Shown here in pieces: positions 16,151-25,160 of a stretch of DNA of 36,834 nt. The stretch covers positions 1 to 36,834 of the forward strand of contig PBLK01000006.1 of assembly GCA_002721725.1 (NCBI GenBank), given 5' to 3'. The notes under the pieces were generated by a model that was not told where the DNA came from, did not search any database, and was given only the letters and a program-made list of their open reading frames with translations. The translations under genes were made by a program, and so were the position numbers. The number at the start of each line of letters is the position of its first letter. Positions within the stretch are counted from its first letter, which is position 1. Source of the stretch: Rhodobiaceae bacterium (lineage in GTDB: Bacteria > Pseudomonadota > Alphaproteobacteria > RS24).

Positions 16151-18700
16151 ATGCAGGTCGTTATTGTTGAATCGCCCGCTAAGGCGAAAACCATCAATAA
16201 ATATCTCGGCTCGGACTTTACGGTTCTGGCGAGCTTCGGCCATGTGCGCGATTTGCCGGAGAAAAACGGCTCGGTTGACCCCGATAATGATTTCGCCATG
16301 TCTTGGGAAGAACATGGCGATGCGCGCAAGCGTCTGAGCGAGATTGCCAAAGCAGTTAAAGACGCTGACTCGCTGGTGCTGGCCACTGACCCCGACCGCG
16401 AAGGCGAAGCGATTAGCTGGCATGTGCTGGAAGTATTGCGCAAAAAGAAAGTGCTTGGCGATAAACCCGTCAGCCGCGTCGTGTTTAACGCCATCACCAA
16501 AAATGCCGTACTCGAGGCGATGACGAAACCGCGCGAAATTGATGAAAAGCTGGTCGATGCCTATTTGGCACGCCGCGCGCTCGATTATCTGGTCGGTTTT
16601 AACCTATCGCCTGTTTTGTGGCGCAAATTGCCGGGCTCGCGTTCAGCCGGTCGCGTGCAATCGGTGGCGCTGCGCTTGATTTGCCAACGCGAATTAGAAA
16701 TTGAAGCGTTTAACCCTCGCGAATATTGGTCGGTCGAAACGGAATTCAAATCAGCCAATGGCGACACGCTGCCGACACGGCTGGTGCGCCACAAAGGCGA
16801 GAAACTTGAAAAATTCGCCCTTGCCAATGAGGATATGGCGCGCGAAGCGGAAACCGCCATTGCCAGCACGGAATTTTCAATCGATAAGATTGAGAGCAAG
16901 CCGGGCCAAAGAAAACCTGCCGCGCCGTTCACCACCTCAACCCTGCAGCAAGAAGCCAGCCGCAAGCTAGGCTTTAACGCCAAGCGCACCATGCAAGTGG
17001 CGCAATTGCTTTATCAAGGTGTCACCATTGACGGCGAGGAAACCGGCCTTATCACCTATATGCGGACCGACGGTACGCAAGTTGCGCCGGAAGCCGTATC
17101 AGAGACACGCGAGGTCATTGTTGAAGATTTCGGTAATGAATATTTGCCTGACACGCCGCGCGTCTATGAAACCAAAGCGGCCAATGCGCAAGAGGCGCAT
17201 GAGGCCATTCGCCCGACATCGCTGGCCCGTCGCCCCGACCAAATGGGCCGCTTTCTCGATGGCGACCAAGCAAAGCTTTATGAACTGATTTGGAAACGCA
17301 CCATGGCATCGCAAATGGAAAATGCCCGTGTGCAGCGCACCACGATTTCCATTAGCGGCGCCGATGGCCTTACCGGTTTGCGCGCCTCCGGCACGGTCGT
17401 CACCTTCGCAGGCTTTTTGAAGCTTTATGAAGAAGGGAAAGACGATGAGGCCGATGAAAAAGACGGCCCGCGCCTGCCGCAAGTCAAAGAAGGCGAAAAA
17501 CTCTCTGTGTTTAAAATTTCGCCGGAACAGCATTTCACCGAGCCGCCGCCGCGCTATAGCGAAGCGACTTTGGTCAAACGCATGGAAGAATTGGGCATTG
17601 GTCGCCCGTCAACCTATGCCTCTGTTTTGAGCGTGCTGCGCGAGCGCGATTATGTGGTGATGGACCGCAATCGCTTTATTCCGCAAGATAAAGGCCGTCT
17701 GGTGACCGCGTTTCTTGAAAATTTCTTCGACCGCTATGTAGAATATGATTTCACCGCCGGTTTGGAAGCCGATCTTGACAAAGTGTCCGACGGCTCACTG
17801 AGCTATAAAGAAGTCCTAGCCCGCTTCTGGGAAGACTTCCACAAAACCGTCGACGCGACGTTGGAAATCCGCAACACGCAAATTCTCGACACGATGAATG
17901 AGGTGATGGGGCCGCATATCTTTAAAGATACCGGCAATGGCAATCCGCGCGTCTGCCCGAAATGCAATGATGGTGAATTGAGCCTGAAGACGGGCCGCTT
18001 CGGCGCCTTTGTCGGTTGCACACGTTATCCTGATTGCCGCTTCACCCGTCCCTTTGCCGGTGAGCAAGCCGAGCAAGGCGATATTGAGCGCATTTTGGGC
18101 CAAGACCCTGAAAGCGGCCTTGATGTGCATATCAAAAACGGTCGCTTCGGCCCTTATATCCAACTTGGCGATACGGGCGAGACGGAAGACAAGCCGAAAC
18201 GCGCCGGTATTCCTAAAGGCAAAACACCGGCCGAGATGGAATTGGATTATGCGCTGAAGCTTTTGTCTTTGCCGCGTAATATCGGCGCGCACCCCGAAAC
18301 GGGTGAAGATATTATGGCCGATATCGGTCGCTACGGCCCTTATATCAAGGCCGGCAAACAATCGGCCAGTTTGGAAACACCCGATGAAGTGTTTGAAATC
18401 GGCGTCAATCGCGCCGTTACCGTATTGGCCGAGCGCAAAGCCAAAGGCCCGGCGCAACGCCGCGGCGGCAGCGTGATTAAGGATTTGGGCGAGCACCCCG
18501 ATGATAAAAAGCCGGTGCGCGTGATGGACGGTCGCTTCGGGCCTTATGTGAAATATGAAAAGGTCAACGCGACCATTCCGAAGGACGAAAACCCCGAAGA
18601 GATTTCGCTGGAACGCGGGCTGGAATTAATCGCCGCGCGCATTGCCAAAGGCCCCGCCAAGAAACGTAAAAAAGCCGCACCGACGAAAAAGAGCGCCTAA
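16151..18700 (+). CDS. topA: DNA topoisomerase I
   Basis: Type IA topoisomerase that relaxes negative supercoils. TOPRIM domain begins VVIVESPAKAKTINKYLG, with its acidic DPDREGE at 80-86. The catalytic Tyr is Y303 in TGLITYMRTDGT. A single C4 zinc ribbon follows (C602, C605, C623, C629), then three C-terminal repeats with GRFGPY or GRYGPY cores and a lysine-rich tail ending KKRKKAAPTKKSA. E. coli TopA has three zinc ribbons; one ribbon plus repeats is usual in alphaproteobacteria. 849 residues. The stop overlaps the rnr start (TAATG at 18698-18702). Confidence 0.97.
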   Translation: MQVVIVESPAKAKTINKYLGSDFTVLASFGHVRDLPEKNGSVDPDNDFAMSWEEHGDARKRLSEIAKAVKDADSLVLATDPDREGEAISWHVLEVLRKKKVLGDKPVSRVVFNAITKNAVLEAMTKPREIDEKLVDAYLARRALDYLVGFNLSPVLWRKLPGSRSAGRVQSVALRLICQRELEIEAFNPREYWSVETEFKSANGDTLPTRLVRHKGEKLEKFALANEDMAREAETAIASTEFSIDKIESKPGQRKPAAPFTTSTLQQEASRKLGFNAKRTMQVAQLLYQGVTIDGEETGLITYMRTDGTQVAPEAVSETREVIVEDFGNEYLPDTPRVYETKAANAQEAHEAIRPTSLARRPDQMGRFLDGDQAKLYELIWKRTMASQMENARVQRTTISISGADGLTGLRASGTVVTFAGFLKLYEEGKDDEADEKDGPRLPQVKEGEKLSVFKISPEQHFTEPPPRYSEATLVKRMEELGIGRPSTYASVLSVLRERDYVVMDRNRFIPQDKGRLVTAFLENFFDRYVEYDFTAGLEADLDKVSDGSLSYKEVLARFWEDFHKTVDATLEIRNTQILDTMNEVMGPHIFKDTGNGNPRVCPKCNDGELSLKTGRFGAFVGCTRYPDCRFTRPFAGEQAEQGDIERILGQDPESGLDVHIKNGRFGPYIQLGDTGETEDKPKRAGIPKGKTPAEMELDYALKLLSLPRNIGAHPETGEDIMADIGRYGPYIKAGKQSASLETPDEVFEIGVNRAVTVLAERKAKGPAQRRGGSVIKDLGEHPDDKKPVRVMDGRFGPYVKYEKVNATIPKDENPEEISLERGLELIAARIAKGPAKKRKKAAPTKKSA

Positions 18701-20934
18701 TGGGAGACATCCCGACGCGCGATGAGATTTTGAAGTTCATCGCCGAACATGAAGGCGAAACCACCAAACGTGATATTGCCAAAGCCTTTAACATTAAAGG
18801 TGCTGACCGCATTCCACTGAAACGCCTATTGCGCGAAATGGCGGCCGAGGGCCTGTTGGAAGGCAGTCGCAAGGGCGGCATGCGTGGGCAAGGCGACTTG
18901 CCCAGCGTTTCTGTCGTGCAAGTGACGGGGCGCAATAAGGAAGGCTATTTGGTCGCCCGCGCGCGCCGCGAAGGCGATTTGCTGGACGGGCCGCAAGACC
19001 CGATTATCGAAATTGATGACAGCCCGCCGCGCAATCGTCGCCATCGCCCGTCGCCGCCCGTATCGCCGGGTGACACCGCATTGGCACGGCTGCGGCGCGT
19101 CAATAAGGACAAATATATTGCCCGCATCATTCGCAACTTGGGCGATGTCGGTGGGCAAATTATCGGTGAGGTGCGCGAGCGCAGTGATGGCCTATGGCTC
19201 ATTCCAGCTGACCGCCGCGAACGCCATGATTATCAATTGGAAAAAGACACTAAAGCGGCGCATGGCGATTTGTTGGTCTGCGAAAAACTGCCCGGCCTGC
19301 GCATGGCGGCCAAGCGCGCGCGAATGAAAGAAAATATCGGCGCGGCTGATGACCCGCATGCTTTTTCGCTTATCTCAATTGCCGAACAAGGCTTGCCGAC
19401 CGTATTTCCCGAAGCAGTGATGGCCGAAGCGGAAGCGGCGGAAGAAGCGGGACTTGAAGGGCGCGAAGATTTGACCGCCCTGCCCTTTATCACCATTGAC
19501 CCGGCCGATGCGCGCGACCATGATGATGCGGTATTTGCCGAGCCCGACCCGGACATTAAGGGGGGCTTTATCGTCTGGGTGGCGATTGCCGATGTTGCAG
19601 CTTTTGTCGCCGCAGACAGCGAAATGGACAGGGAAGCAAGGAAGCGCGGCAATTCGGTTTATATGCCCGACCGCGTGGTGCCGATGCTGCCCGAACGGCT
19701 GTCGAATGATTTATGCTCCTTGCGCGAAAATGAGACGCGCCCTTGCATGGCGATTAAAATCAATATTGCCGCCAATGGTCAAAAAACCGCTCACCAATTT
19801 TACCGCGGTTTGATGCGTTCGGTTGCCAAGCTGAGCTATGCTGAAGCGCAGCGCGCTTTCGATGGCGAGTGCCCTGCCGAATTCAAACATCTCAATGATG
19901 ATGTGTTGCAACCGCTATGGCAGGCCTATCAATGCATGGTGCAGGCGCGCGAACGTCGCCAGCCTTTGCGCATCAACAGGCCCGAGCGGCGCATTGAAAT
20001 GAATGATAAGGGGCAGATTACCCGCATTTACACACCGCCCGTGCTGGAGGCGCATAAGCTGATTGAAGAAATGATGGTCAGCGCCAATGTTTGCGCCGCC
20101 GAGACATTGGAAAAAGACAAGCGACCGCTGATTTACCGCGTGCATGACACGCCGCCTGATGAGCGCGTGCGCGCCCTGTCAGATTTTCTGCGCTCGATGA
20201 ACATTAAACTGAGCCTCGGCCAAACCCTGCTGCCTCAATTATTCAACGGGCTTATGGAGCAAGCTGCCGACCAGCCTATCGCCCCGACCGTTTCTGAAGC
20301 GGTGCTGCGCACGCAAGCGCAAGCGATTTACGACGTTGAGAATATCGGCCATTTCGGCCTCAATCTCGGTCGTTATGCGCATTTCACCTCACCCATTCGC
20401 CGCTATGCCGATTTGACCGTGCATCGCGCCCTCATCGCCGCCATCAAAGCCGGTAAAGACGGGCAAAGTGAAACGGAGGCCGAAGCGCTGCCCGATATTG
20501 CCGAAGCCATTTCCGCGACCGAGCGGCGCGCCATGATTGCCGAGCGTAGCGCCGGTGAACGCTATCTCGCGGCCCATATGGCAGACCAAATCGGCAAAAG
20601 TTTTGCGGCGCGTATTTCCGGCGTGTCGCGCGCCGGATTGTTTGTCACGCTCGATGATAGCGGCGCGGACGGGCTGATACCGATTTCGCGGCTCGGCGAT
20701 GAACGCTTTTATGCCGATGAAAACAATATGTATATGACCGGCGGCACGACCGGCATGATTTTCCGCATTGGCGAAAGCGTTGAGGTGGAATTGGAAGAAG
20801 CGACACCGCTCAAGGGCGGTCTCTTGTTTTCGCTACTCGATGGTGACACATATGGTGGCAATCCGAAACGGACAAACAGAAGAAACGGCCCGTTTCGTCG
20901 CTCCGGCCCGAAACCCCGCAGAGGAAGACGCTAA
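18700..20934 (+). CDS. rnr: Ribonuclease R
   Basis: Processive 3'-to-5' exoribonuclease that degrades structured RNA. Domain order: winged-helix (about 1-60), cold-shock domains, RNB catalytic domain with DPADARDHDDAV (267-278, including metal ligands D267, D273, D275 and D276), and an S1 domain near the C-terminus (KSFAARISGVSRAGLFVTL). The tail is strongly basic (RRNGPFRRSG and onward), likely RNA-binding. 744 residues, full length. Coupled to topA by TAATG; the next gene starts three bases after its stop. Confidence 0.96.
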   Translation: MGDIPTRDEILKFIAEHEGETTKRDIAKAFNIKGADRIPLKRLLREMAAEGLLEGSRKGGMRGQGDLPSVSVVQVTGRNKEGYLVARARREGDLLDGPQDPIIEIDDSPPRNRRHRPSPPVSPGDTALARLRRVNKDKYIARIIRNLGDVGGQIIGEVRERSDGLWLIPADRRERHDYQLEKDTKAAHGDLLVCEKLPGLRMAAKRARMKENIGAADDPHAFSLISIAEQGLPTVFPEAVMAEAEAAEEAGLEGREDLTALPFITIDPADARDHDDAVFAEPDPDIKGGFIVWVAIADVAAFVAADSEMDREARKRGNSVYMPDRVVPMLPERLSNDLCSLRENETRPCMAIKINIAANGQKTAHQFYRGLMRSVAKLSYAEAQRAFDGECPAEFKHLNDDVLQPLWQAYQCMVQARERRQPLRINRPERRIEMNDKGQITRIYTPPVLEAHKLIEEMMVSANVCAAETLEKDKRPLIYRVHDTPPDERVRALSDFLRSMNIKLSLGQTLLPQLFNGLMEQAADQPIAPTVSEAVLRTQAQAIYDVENIGHFGLNLGRYAHFTSPIRRYADLTVHRALIAAIKAGKDGQSETEAEALPDIAEAISATERRAMIAERSAGERYLAAHMADQIGKSFAARISGVSRAGLFVTLDDSGADGLIPISRLGDERFYADENNMYMTGGTTGMIFRIGESVEVELEEATPLKGGLLFSLLDGDTYGGNPKRTNRRNGPFRRSGPKPRRGRR

Positions 20935-20937
20935 CCC

Positions 20938-21342
20938 ATGTCCATCGAACATCTTTTGCGCGAAGAACGCGGCCGCCGCGCTGCCATGTGGCGCGGTGTG
21001 CGAGGCCAATGCCCGCAATGCGGCGAGAAAACCCTGTTTCGGAAATATTTGAAAATCAGCGACAAATGTTCGTCTTGCGGCCTCAATCTGTCGGGCCATC
21101 AGGCCGATGATGCGCCGCCCTATTTCACCATTTTCATTGTCGGCCATGTGATTGTGCCGGTGGCGCTGATTGTCGAGCGCCTCTACACACCGCCGCTTTA
21201 TGTTCACGCGCTGCTGTTTTGTGTGCTGGCCGTTGTGGTCAGCCTCATCTCATTACCGATGGTCAAAGGCGCGGTTGTCGGCCTACAATGGGCGCTTCGC
21301 ATGCATGGCTTTGCAGAGACTACGGAAGAGCAGAATGAGTAA
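20938..21342 (+). CDS. DUF983 zinc-ribbon membrane protein
   Basis: 134 residues. A C4 zinc ribbon (C25, C28, C44, C47 in GQCPQCGEK and DKCSSCGLN) is followed by two hydrophobic helices (about 61-80 and 85-105) and a short C-terminal helix. This is the DUF983 layout found in alphaproteobacteria next to rnr or topA. Function unknown; a membrane-anchored zinc ribbon next to RNase R might act in RNA or protein quality control, but that is guesswork. It starts three bases after the rnr stop and overlaps the Nudix gene by 8 bases. Confidence 0.88.
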   Translation: MSIEHLLREERGRRAAMWRGVRGQCPQCGEKTLFRKYLKISDKCSSCGLNLSGHQADDAPPYFTIFIVGHVIVPVALIVERLYTPPLYVHALLFCVLAVVVSLISLPMVKGAVVGLQWALRMHGFAETTEEQNE

Positions 21343-22078
21343 ATATGGCAATACCCCGGTCGGGCCGGGTGAGTATCGAGAAGAAAGCACCAAAGCGGTG
21401 CGCCCGCGCGAAGCGGCCACATTGATTGTCGTGCGGCAAGCCAAACAGCCGAAAATCCTCATGGGCAAGCGCGCCGCCACGCATAAATTCATGCCCAATA
21501 AATTCGTCTTTCCGGGGGGTCGCCTCGACCTTATCGACCAGCGTCTGCAAGTGCCAAAGAACCTTAGCGCGCCGGTGATGAAGCGGCTTAGAAAAGAAAC
21601 CCGCAAGACCGTCAGCGACAATAAACTGCGTGGGCTGGCGCTGGCCGCCATTCGTGAAACCTATGAGGAAACCGGCCTGATTATCGGTCGCCCGACCAAA
21701 AAAAGCCTGAGCACCGGCGATAAGGTGTGGCAAAGCTATTTTGACCACGGCGTTGAGCCGCCGCTCGACCAAATGGATTTCATCGCCCGCGCCGTCACGC
21801 CCACTTATCGCACGCGGCGTTTCGATACGCGCTTTTTCATGGTCTATGACGAGTTCATTCACACCGACCCCGAAGAAATGGCGAAAGCGAGCGGCGAATT
21901 GCTGGATTTGCATTGGCTGACATTGGGCGATGCGCGCAAGCTCGACCTGCCCGCCATCACCCGTTCGGTGATTGATATGGTGGAAGAGCGCATGCAGCAC
22001 GACCGCAAAGAGCAAATGAAAAAACCCGCGCCCTATGTCCGCTTCATTAACGGCAAACCGCTGACCACCGAACTTTAG
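21335..22078 (+). CDS. Nudix hydrolase with split Nudix box
   Basis: 247 residues from ATG 21335, overlapping the DUF983 stop; GGAAGAG lies upstream. The Nudix box is recognisable but interrupted: FPGGRLDLID (59-68) holds the first half, then about 35 residues of insertion, then AAIRETYEETGLIIG (104-118) with the metal ligands E111 and E112 within the REx2EE core. A box split this way resembles the NUDT19/RP2 subgroup, whose members hydrolyse coenzyme A and its esters, rather than MutT. Substrate not proven. An in-frame start further upstream lies inside DUF983 and is rejected. Confidence 0.85.
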   Translation: MSKYGNTPVGPGEYREESTKAVRPREAATLIVVRQAKQPKILMGKRAATHKFMPNKFVFPGGRLDLIDQRLQVPKNLSAPVMKRLRKETRKTVSDNKLRGLALAAIRETYEETGLIIGRPTKKSLSTGDKVWQSYFDHGVEPPLDQMDFIARAVTPTYRTRRFDTRFFMVYDEFIHTDPEEMAKASGELLDLHWLTLGDARKLDLPAITRSVIDMVEERMQHDRKEQMKKPAPYVRFINGKPLTTEL

Positions 22079-22084
22079 TTGAGG

Positions 22085-22112
22085 TTGACAAGCGCGCCGA
22101 AATGCCTATTTT
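22085..22112 (+). promoter_or_regulatory. Candidate rpmG promoter
   Basis: TTGACA at 22085-22090 and TATTTT at 22107-22112 with a 16-base spacer. Transcription would start about 40 bases before the rpmG ATG, which has GAGGA in front of it. Confidence 0.5.
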
Positions 22113-22158
22113 CGCCAACACAGCGCGAGAGCGCCCAAGATTTTCGAGGATTTGACCA

Positions 22159-22326
22159 ATGGCAAAACCGACAACCGTTAAAATCAAGCTGGAAAGCACT
22201 GCCGGCACAGGGTTTTTCTATGTGACCAAGAAAAACGCCCGCACCATGACCGAGAAAATGGTAGTGCGGAAATATGATCCGGTAGCGCGCAAGCATGTGG
22301 AATTTAAAGAAAACAAAATCAAGTAA
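22159..22326 (+). CDS. rpmG: 50S ribosomal protein L33
   Basis: 55-residue basic protein of the large ribosomal subunit. It begins [18 protein letters not shown] and contains [10 protein letters not shown] and LVRKYDP-like [17 protein letters not shown], all standard L33. The CxxC pairs of zinc-binding L33 are absent, so this is the zinc-free form, as expected in this class. Flanked by its own candidate promoter and a strong terminator. Confidence 0.96.
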   Translation: MAKPTTVKIKLESTAGTGFFYVTKKNARTMTEKMVVRKYDPVARKHVEFKENKIK

Positions 22327-22346
22327 AACCGCTTGTTTTGTTGATT

Positions 22347-22375
22347 GAAAGGCGTCCCATTGGGCGCCTTTTTTA
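22347..22375 (+). terminator. Rho-independent terminator of rpmG
   Basis: GGCGTCC (22351-22357) pairs with GGGCGCC (22362-22368) around a CATT loop, extended by AAA/TTT, and is followed by a run of T. It sits about 20 bases past the rpmG stop. Confidence 0.88.
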
Positions 22376-22410
22376 TTGCCCGCACCGACAAACAGCCTAA
22401 TTATAGCGCC

Positions 22411-22689
22411 ATGCAGCAAGAAGAAGCCGAAATTCTGGCCCTGAAAGCCCTCACCTATCTGGCCGGAGTGGACGAAATGATGGACCGTTTCGCGGCGCTT
22501 TCCGGCATGGGCCCGAACGATATTTTAGAGCGCGCACAAGACCCTGACATGCTGGCCGGTGTGCTCGATTTCTTTTTGTTTGATGAGGCGCTGTTGACCG
22601 AATTTTGCGAGGCGCATGAGGTAAACCCCGAGCATCCGGCGCAAGCGCGCATGGCGTTGCCCGGTGGGGATTTGCCGCATTGGACGTGA
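22411..22689 (+). CDS. DUF3572 family protein
   Basis: 92-residue, all-helical acidic protein. The repeated theme ALKALTYLAG, DRFAALSGMGPNDI and GVLDFFLFDEALLTEF matches the DUF3572 family, which is nearly confined to alphaproteobacteria and usually lies by divK-pleD or dinB. Function unknown. ATG 22411 has no clear ribosome site; TAATTATAG lies just upstream and might be a -10 for a short leader. Neighbour genes are a HAD-like protein and dinB. Confidence 0.85.
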   Translation: MQQEEAEILALKALTYLAGVDEMMDRFAALSGMGPNDILERAQDPDMLAGVLDFFLFDEALLTEFCEAHEVNPEHPAQARMALPGGDLPHWT

Positions 22690-22701
22690 AGCGAGTTGTA
22701 A

Positions 22702-23358
22702 ATGAGTGAGATTGCCCCCGAAATCATCAGTCAACTGGAAGCGCTAAGCTTGGACGCGGCGCGTCCGCTCATCATCACCGATGCCGATGAAGTGCTGCTG
22801 AAATTTATGGAGCGCGTAGAAGTTTATCTGGAAAGCCAAGGGCTTTGGATTGACCTACAAAATTTCGGCCTGAGCAATAACATCAAATCGCGCGAAACCA
22901 ATGAGCCGGTGCAGGTGCCGACGCTGATTGATGATTTCTTTGCCGCCGAAACGCGACATATTGAAGCCGCGGACGGCGCGGCGGAAACACTTGCGGCGCT
23001 GGCTGAGCACGCACAAATTATCGTGCTGACCAATTTACCGGCAGACCACAAACAGGCGCGCATCGACAATCTCAAGGGCCACGGCATGGATTATCCGGTC
23101 GTCGTCAATAGCGGGCTGAAAGGCGCACCGGTAAAATGGCTGGCCGATAAAGTGGACGGACCAGTTTTCTTTCTCGACGATATACCGCACAATATCAATT
23201 CAGTGGCGGAAGATGCGCCGCATGTGCATTGCATTCACTTTATCGCTGACCCGCGTTTGCAAAAGCTGATTGGCAAGGCTGACGGCGCCACTGCCCGCAT
23301 TGATGTTTGGGTTGAGGTGCATGACTGGATTACAAGAAAAATCAACGCCCATAGATGA
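22702..23358 (+). CDS. HAD-superfamily hydrolase-like protein
   Basis: 218 residues with what looks like the full HAD active-site set: motif [10 protein letters not shown] with nucleophile D27 and D29, motif II LTNL (T110), a Lys at 140 or 145 for motif III, and motif [11 protein letters not shown] (D159, D160). The motif I variant DADEV, rather than DxDGT, makes the subfamily uncertain, and the substrate is unknown. Between motifs I and II is a helical cap of about 80 residues. The gene begins 13 bases after DUF3572 and its last 38 bases overlap the dinB start, so it is in the same transcript. Confidence 0.75.
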   Translation: MSEIAPEIISQLEALSLDAARPLIITDADEVLLKFMERVEVYLESQGLWIDLQNFGLSNNIKSRETNEPVQVPTLIDDFFAAETRHIEAADGAAETLAALAEHAQIIVLTNLPADHKQARIDNLKGHGMDYPVVVNSGLKGAPVKWLADKVDGPVFFLDDIPHNINSVAEDAPHVHCIHFIADPRLQKLIGKADGATARIDVWVEVHDWITRKINAHR

Positions 23359-24631
23359 GCCAATAGCGGTGCTGTGCCGCGATTGCACACAAGCCAACAC
23401 GCTGCATGGCAACGACAGACTGCGCTGCCCGTCTTGCCACTCGCCGCGCATTGTGTGCCATGGCGAGCTGATGCAGCTTGGCGTGGCGCATCTCGATTGC
23501 GATGCGTTTTATGCCGCTGTTGAAAAGCGTGACAATCCTGAATTGAACGACAAGCCAGTGATTATCGGCGGCGGACGGCGCGGGGTTGTCTCGACTTGTT
23601 GCTATATTGCGCGTATTCACGGCGTGCATTCCGCCATGCCCATGTTCAAGGCAACTAAAGCCTGCCCTGATGCGATTGTCATCAAGCCCGATATGGAGAA
23701 ATATGGCCGTGTCGGGCGCGAGGTGCGTGATTTGATGCGAGAACTGACGCCATTAGTCGAACCGTTATCGATTGACGAAGCCTTTATGGATTTGCGCGGC
23801 ACGGAACGGCTGCACGGCGGCGCACCGGCGGTCAGCCTGGTGAAACTGACCAATCGCATTGAGAAAGAAATCGGAATTACCGTCTCAATCGGCCTGAGCC
23901 ACAATAAATTCCTCGCTAAGCTGGCCTCCGACCTCAACAAGCCGCGCGGCTTTTCCGTCATTGGCGAGGCCGAGACACTCGACTTCTTGGCTACATTGCC
24001 GGTCAGCGCCATTTGGGGTGTCGGTAAATCCATGCAGGCTAAGCTTGCACGCGACGGTACTCGCCAAGTGGCTCAATTGCAGAAAATCGATGAAGCCGAA
24101 TTGGCAAAACGCTACGGCTCAATGGGCTTGCGGCTGGCACGGCTGGCGCGCGGGCAAGACAGTCGCAAAATCGTACCGAGCACGGCCGCCAAATCCATTT
24201 CCAGCGAAACCACTTTCAATGAAGATTTAATCGATGTGAAGGCATTGGAAAAACATCTCTGGTGGCTCAGCGAAAAAACAGCCAAACGCTGCAAGGCCAA
24301 AGGGGTGGCAGGCAAGACCGTGGTGTTGAAAATGAAGGCTGACCGCTTGTCATCGCTGACACGCAATATCTCCCTGCCCGACCCGACGCAATTGGCCGAT
24401 GAGATGTTTGGAAAAGGCCGCCAACTATTGCGGCAAGTCTTGGCCGAGCATCCGGGGCAGAAATTTCGTCTTATCGGGATTGGCGTTTCCGGATTGGTAG
24501 ATGCGCAACTGGCCGACCCGCCCGATCTGGCCGATCCGGATAAGGCGCGACGCAAAGCGGCGGAACAGGCGATAGACAATCTGCGCGACAAATTCGGCGA
24601 TGGCAGCATCAAAAAGGGGCGTAGCCTTTAA
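23321..24631 (+). CDS. dinB: DNA polymerase IV with N-terminal zinc ribbon
   Basis: Y-family translesion polymerase, 436 residues. An N-terminal extension carries C19, C22, C36 and C39 (CRDC and CPSC pairs), a likely C4 zinc ribbon; this is the long alphaproteobacterial DinB form. Catalytic acids are D59 in [12 protein letters not shown] and D152-E153 in [11 protein letters not shown]64 holds the steric-gate position. The thumb and little-finger regions follow ([17 protein letters not shown]). No C-terminal clamp motif was confirmed. GAGG precedes ATG 23321, which overlaps the HAD gene by 38 bases. In-frame codons further up lie inside HAD coding sequence and are rejected. Confidence 0.92.
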   Translation: MTGLQEKSTPIDEPIAVLCRDCTQANTLHGNDRLRCPSCHSPRIVCHGELMQLGVAHLDCDAFYAAVEKRDNPELNDKPVIIGGGRRGVVSTCCYIARIHGVHSAMPMFKATKACPDAIVIKPDMEKYGRVGREVRDLMRELTPLVEPLSIDEAFMDLRGTERLHGGAPAVSLVKLTNRIEKEIGITVSIGLSHNKFLAKLASDLNKPRGFSVIGEAETLDFLATLPVSAIWGVGKSMQAKLARDGTRQVAQLQKIDEAELAKRYGSMGLRLARLARGQDSRKIVPSTAAKSISSETTFNEDLIDVKALEKHLWWLSEKTAKRCKAKGVAGKTVVLKMKADRLSSLTRNISLPDPTQLADEMFGKGRQLLRQVLAEHPGQKFRLIGIGVSGLVDAQLADPPDLADPDKARRKAAEQAIDNLRDKFGDGSIKKGRSL

Positions 24632-24692
24632 TATCACGAAATGCCGCGTTAGCTTATATGACTGAATGCCCTAAATTGAAGATGAGACAGTT

Positions 24693-25160
24693 ATGAGCAC
24701 TATCGACCAAATTCTTGACCGACACGGTCTGACTTTGCCCGAGGCAAAAGTGCCTTTGGGCGCTTACGTGCCTTACGTGCAGAGCGGCAATTTGCTGATG
24801 ATTTCAGGACAAGGGCCGGTCGGTGCCAGCGGCGCAGTGGTGACCGGACGCTTGGGCGATGGCGTGGAAATAGAAGACGGCACACGCGCCGCTCAAATGG
24901 CGGGGCTGAACATTGTTGCGCAGCTAAAGGCTGCGCTTGATGGCGATTTTGACCGGCTGGTTCGCATCGTGCGCCTCAATGGCTTTGTTAATTCAACACC
25001 CGACTTCACCCATCAGCCTGCAGTGATTAACGGCGCGTCAGAACTGATGCATGATTTATTCGCCGAGCGCGGCGTGCACTCGCGCATCGCGGTCGGCGTC
25101 GCCAGCCTACCGATGAATTGGGCGGTTGAAATTGATGCGGTGATTGAGGTCGCCGAATGA
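24693..25160 (+). CDS. RidA-family protein (YjgF/UK114 type)
   Basis: 155-residue member of the RidA superfamily, which hydrolyses reactive enamine/imine intermediates. Segments such as SGNLLMISGQGP and NGFVNSTPDFTHQPAVING and the late GVHSRIAVGVASLPM, whose Arg is in the place of the imine-binding Arg, fit the longer RidA subgroup (about 150 residues) rather than the 125-residue classic form. Starts at ATG 24693 after a weak GAGAC site. Its stop overlaps the DUF482 gene (ATGA). Confidence 0.87.
   Translation: MSTIDQILDRHGLTLPEAKVPLGAYVPYVQSGNLLMISGQGPVGASGAVVTGRLGDGVEIEDGTRAAQMAGLNIVAQLKAALDGDFDRLVRIVRLNGFVNSTPDFTHQPAVINGASELMHDLFAERGVHSRIAVGVASLPMNWAVEIDAVIEVAE

Noticed and set aside
17816-18496. 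226-codon minus-strand frame inside topA
   Set aside because: Shadow of the repeat-rich topA C-terminus; composition does not resemble a protein family.
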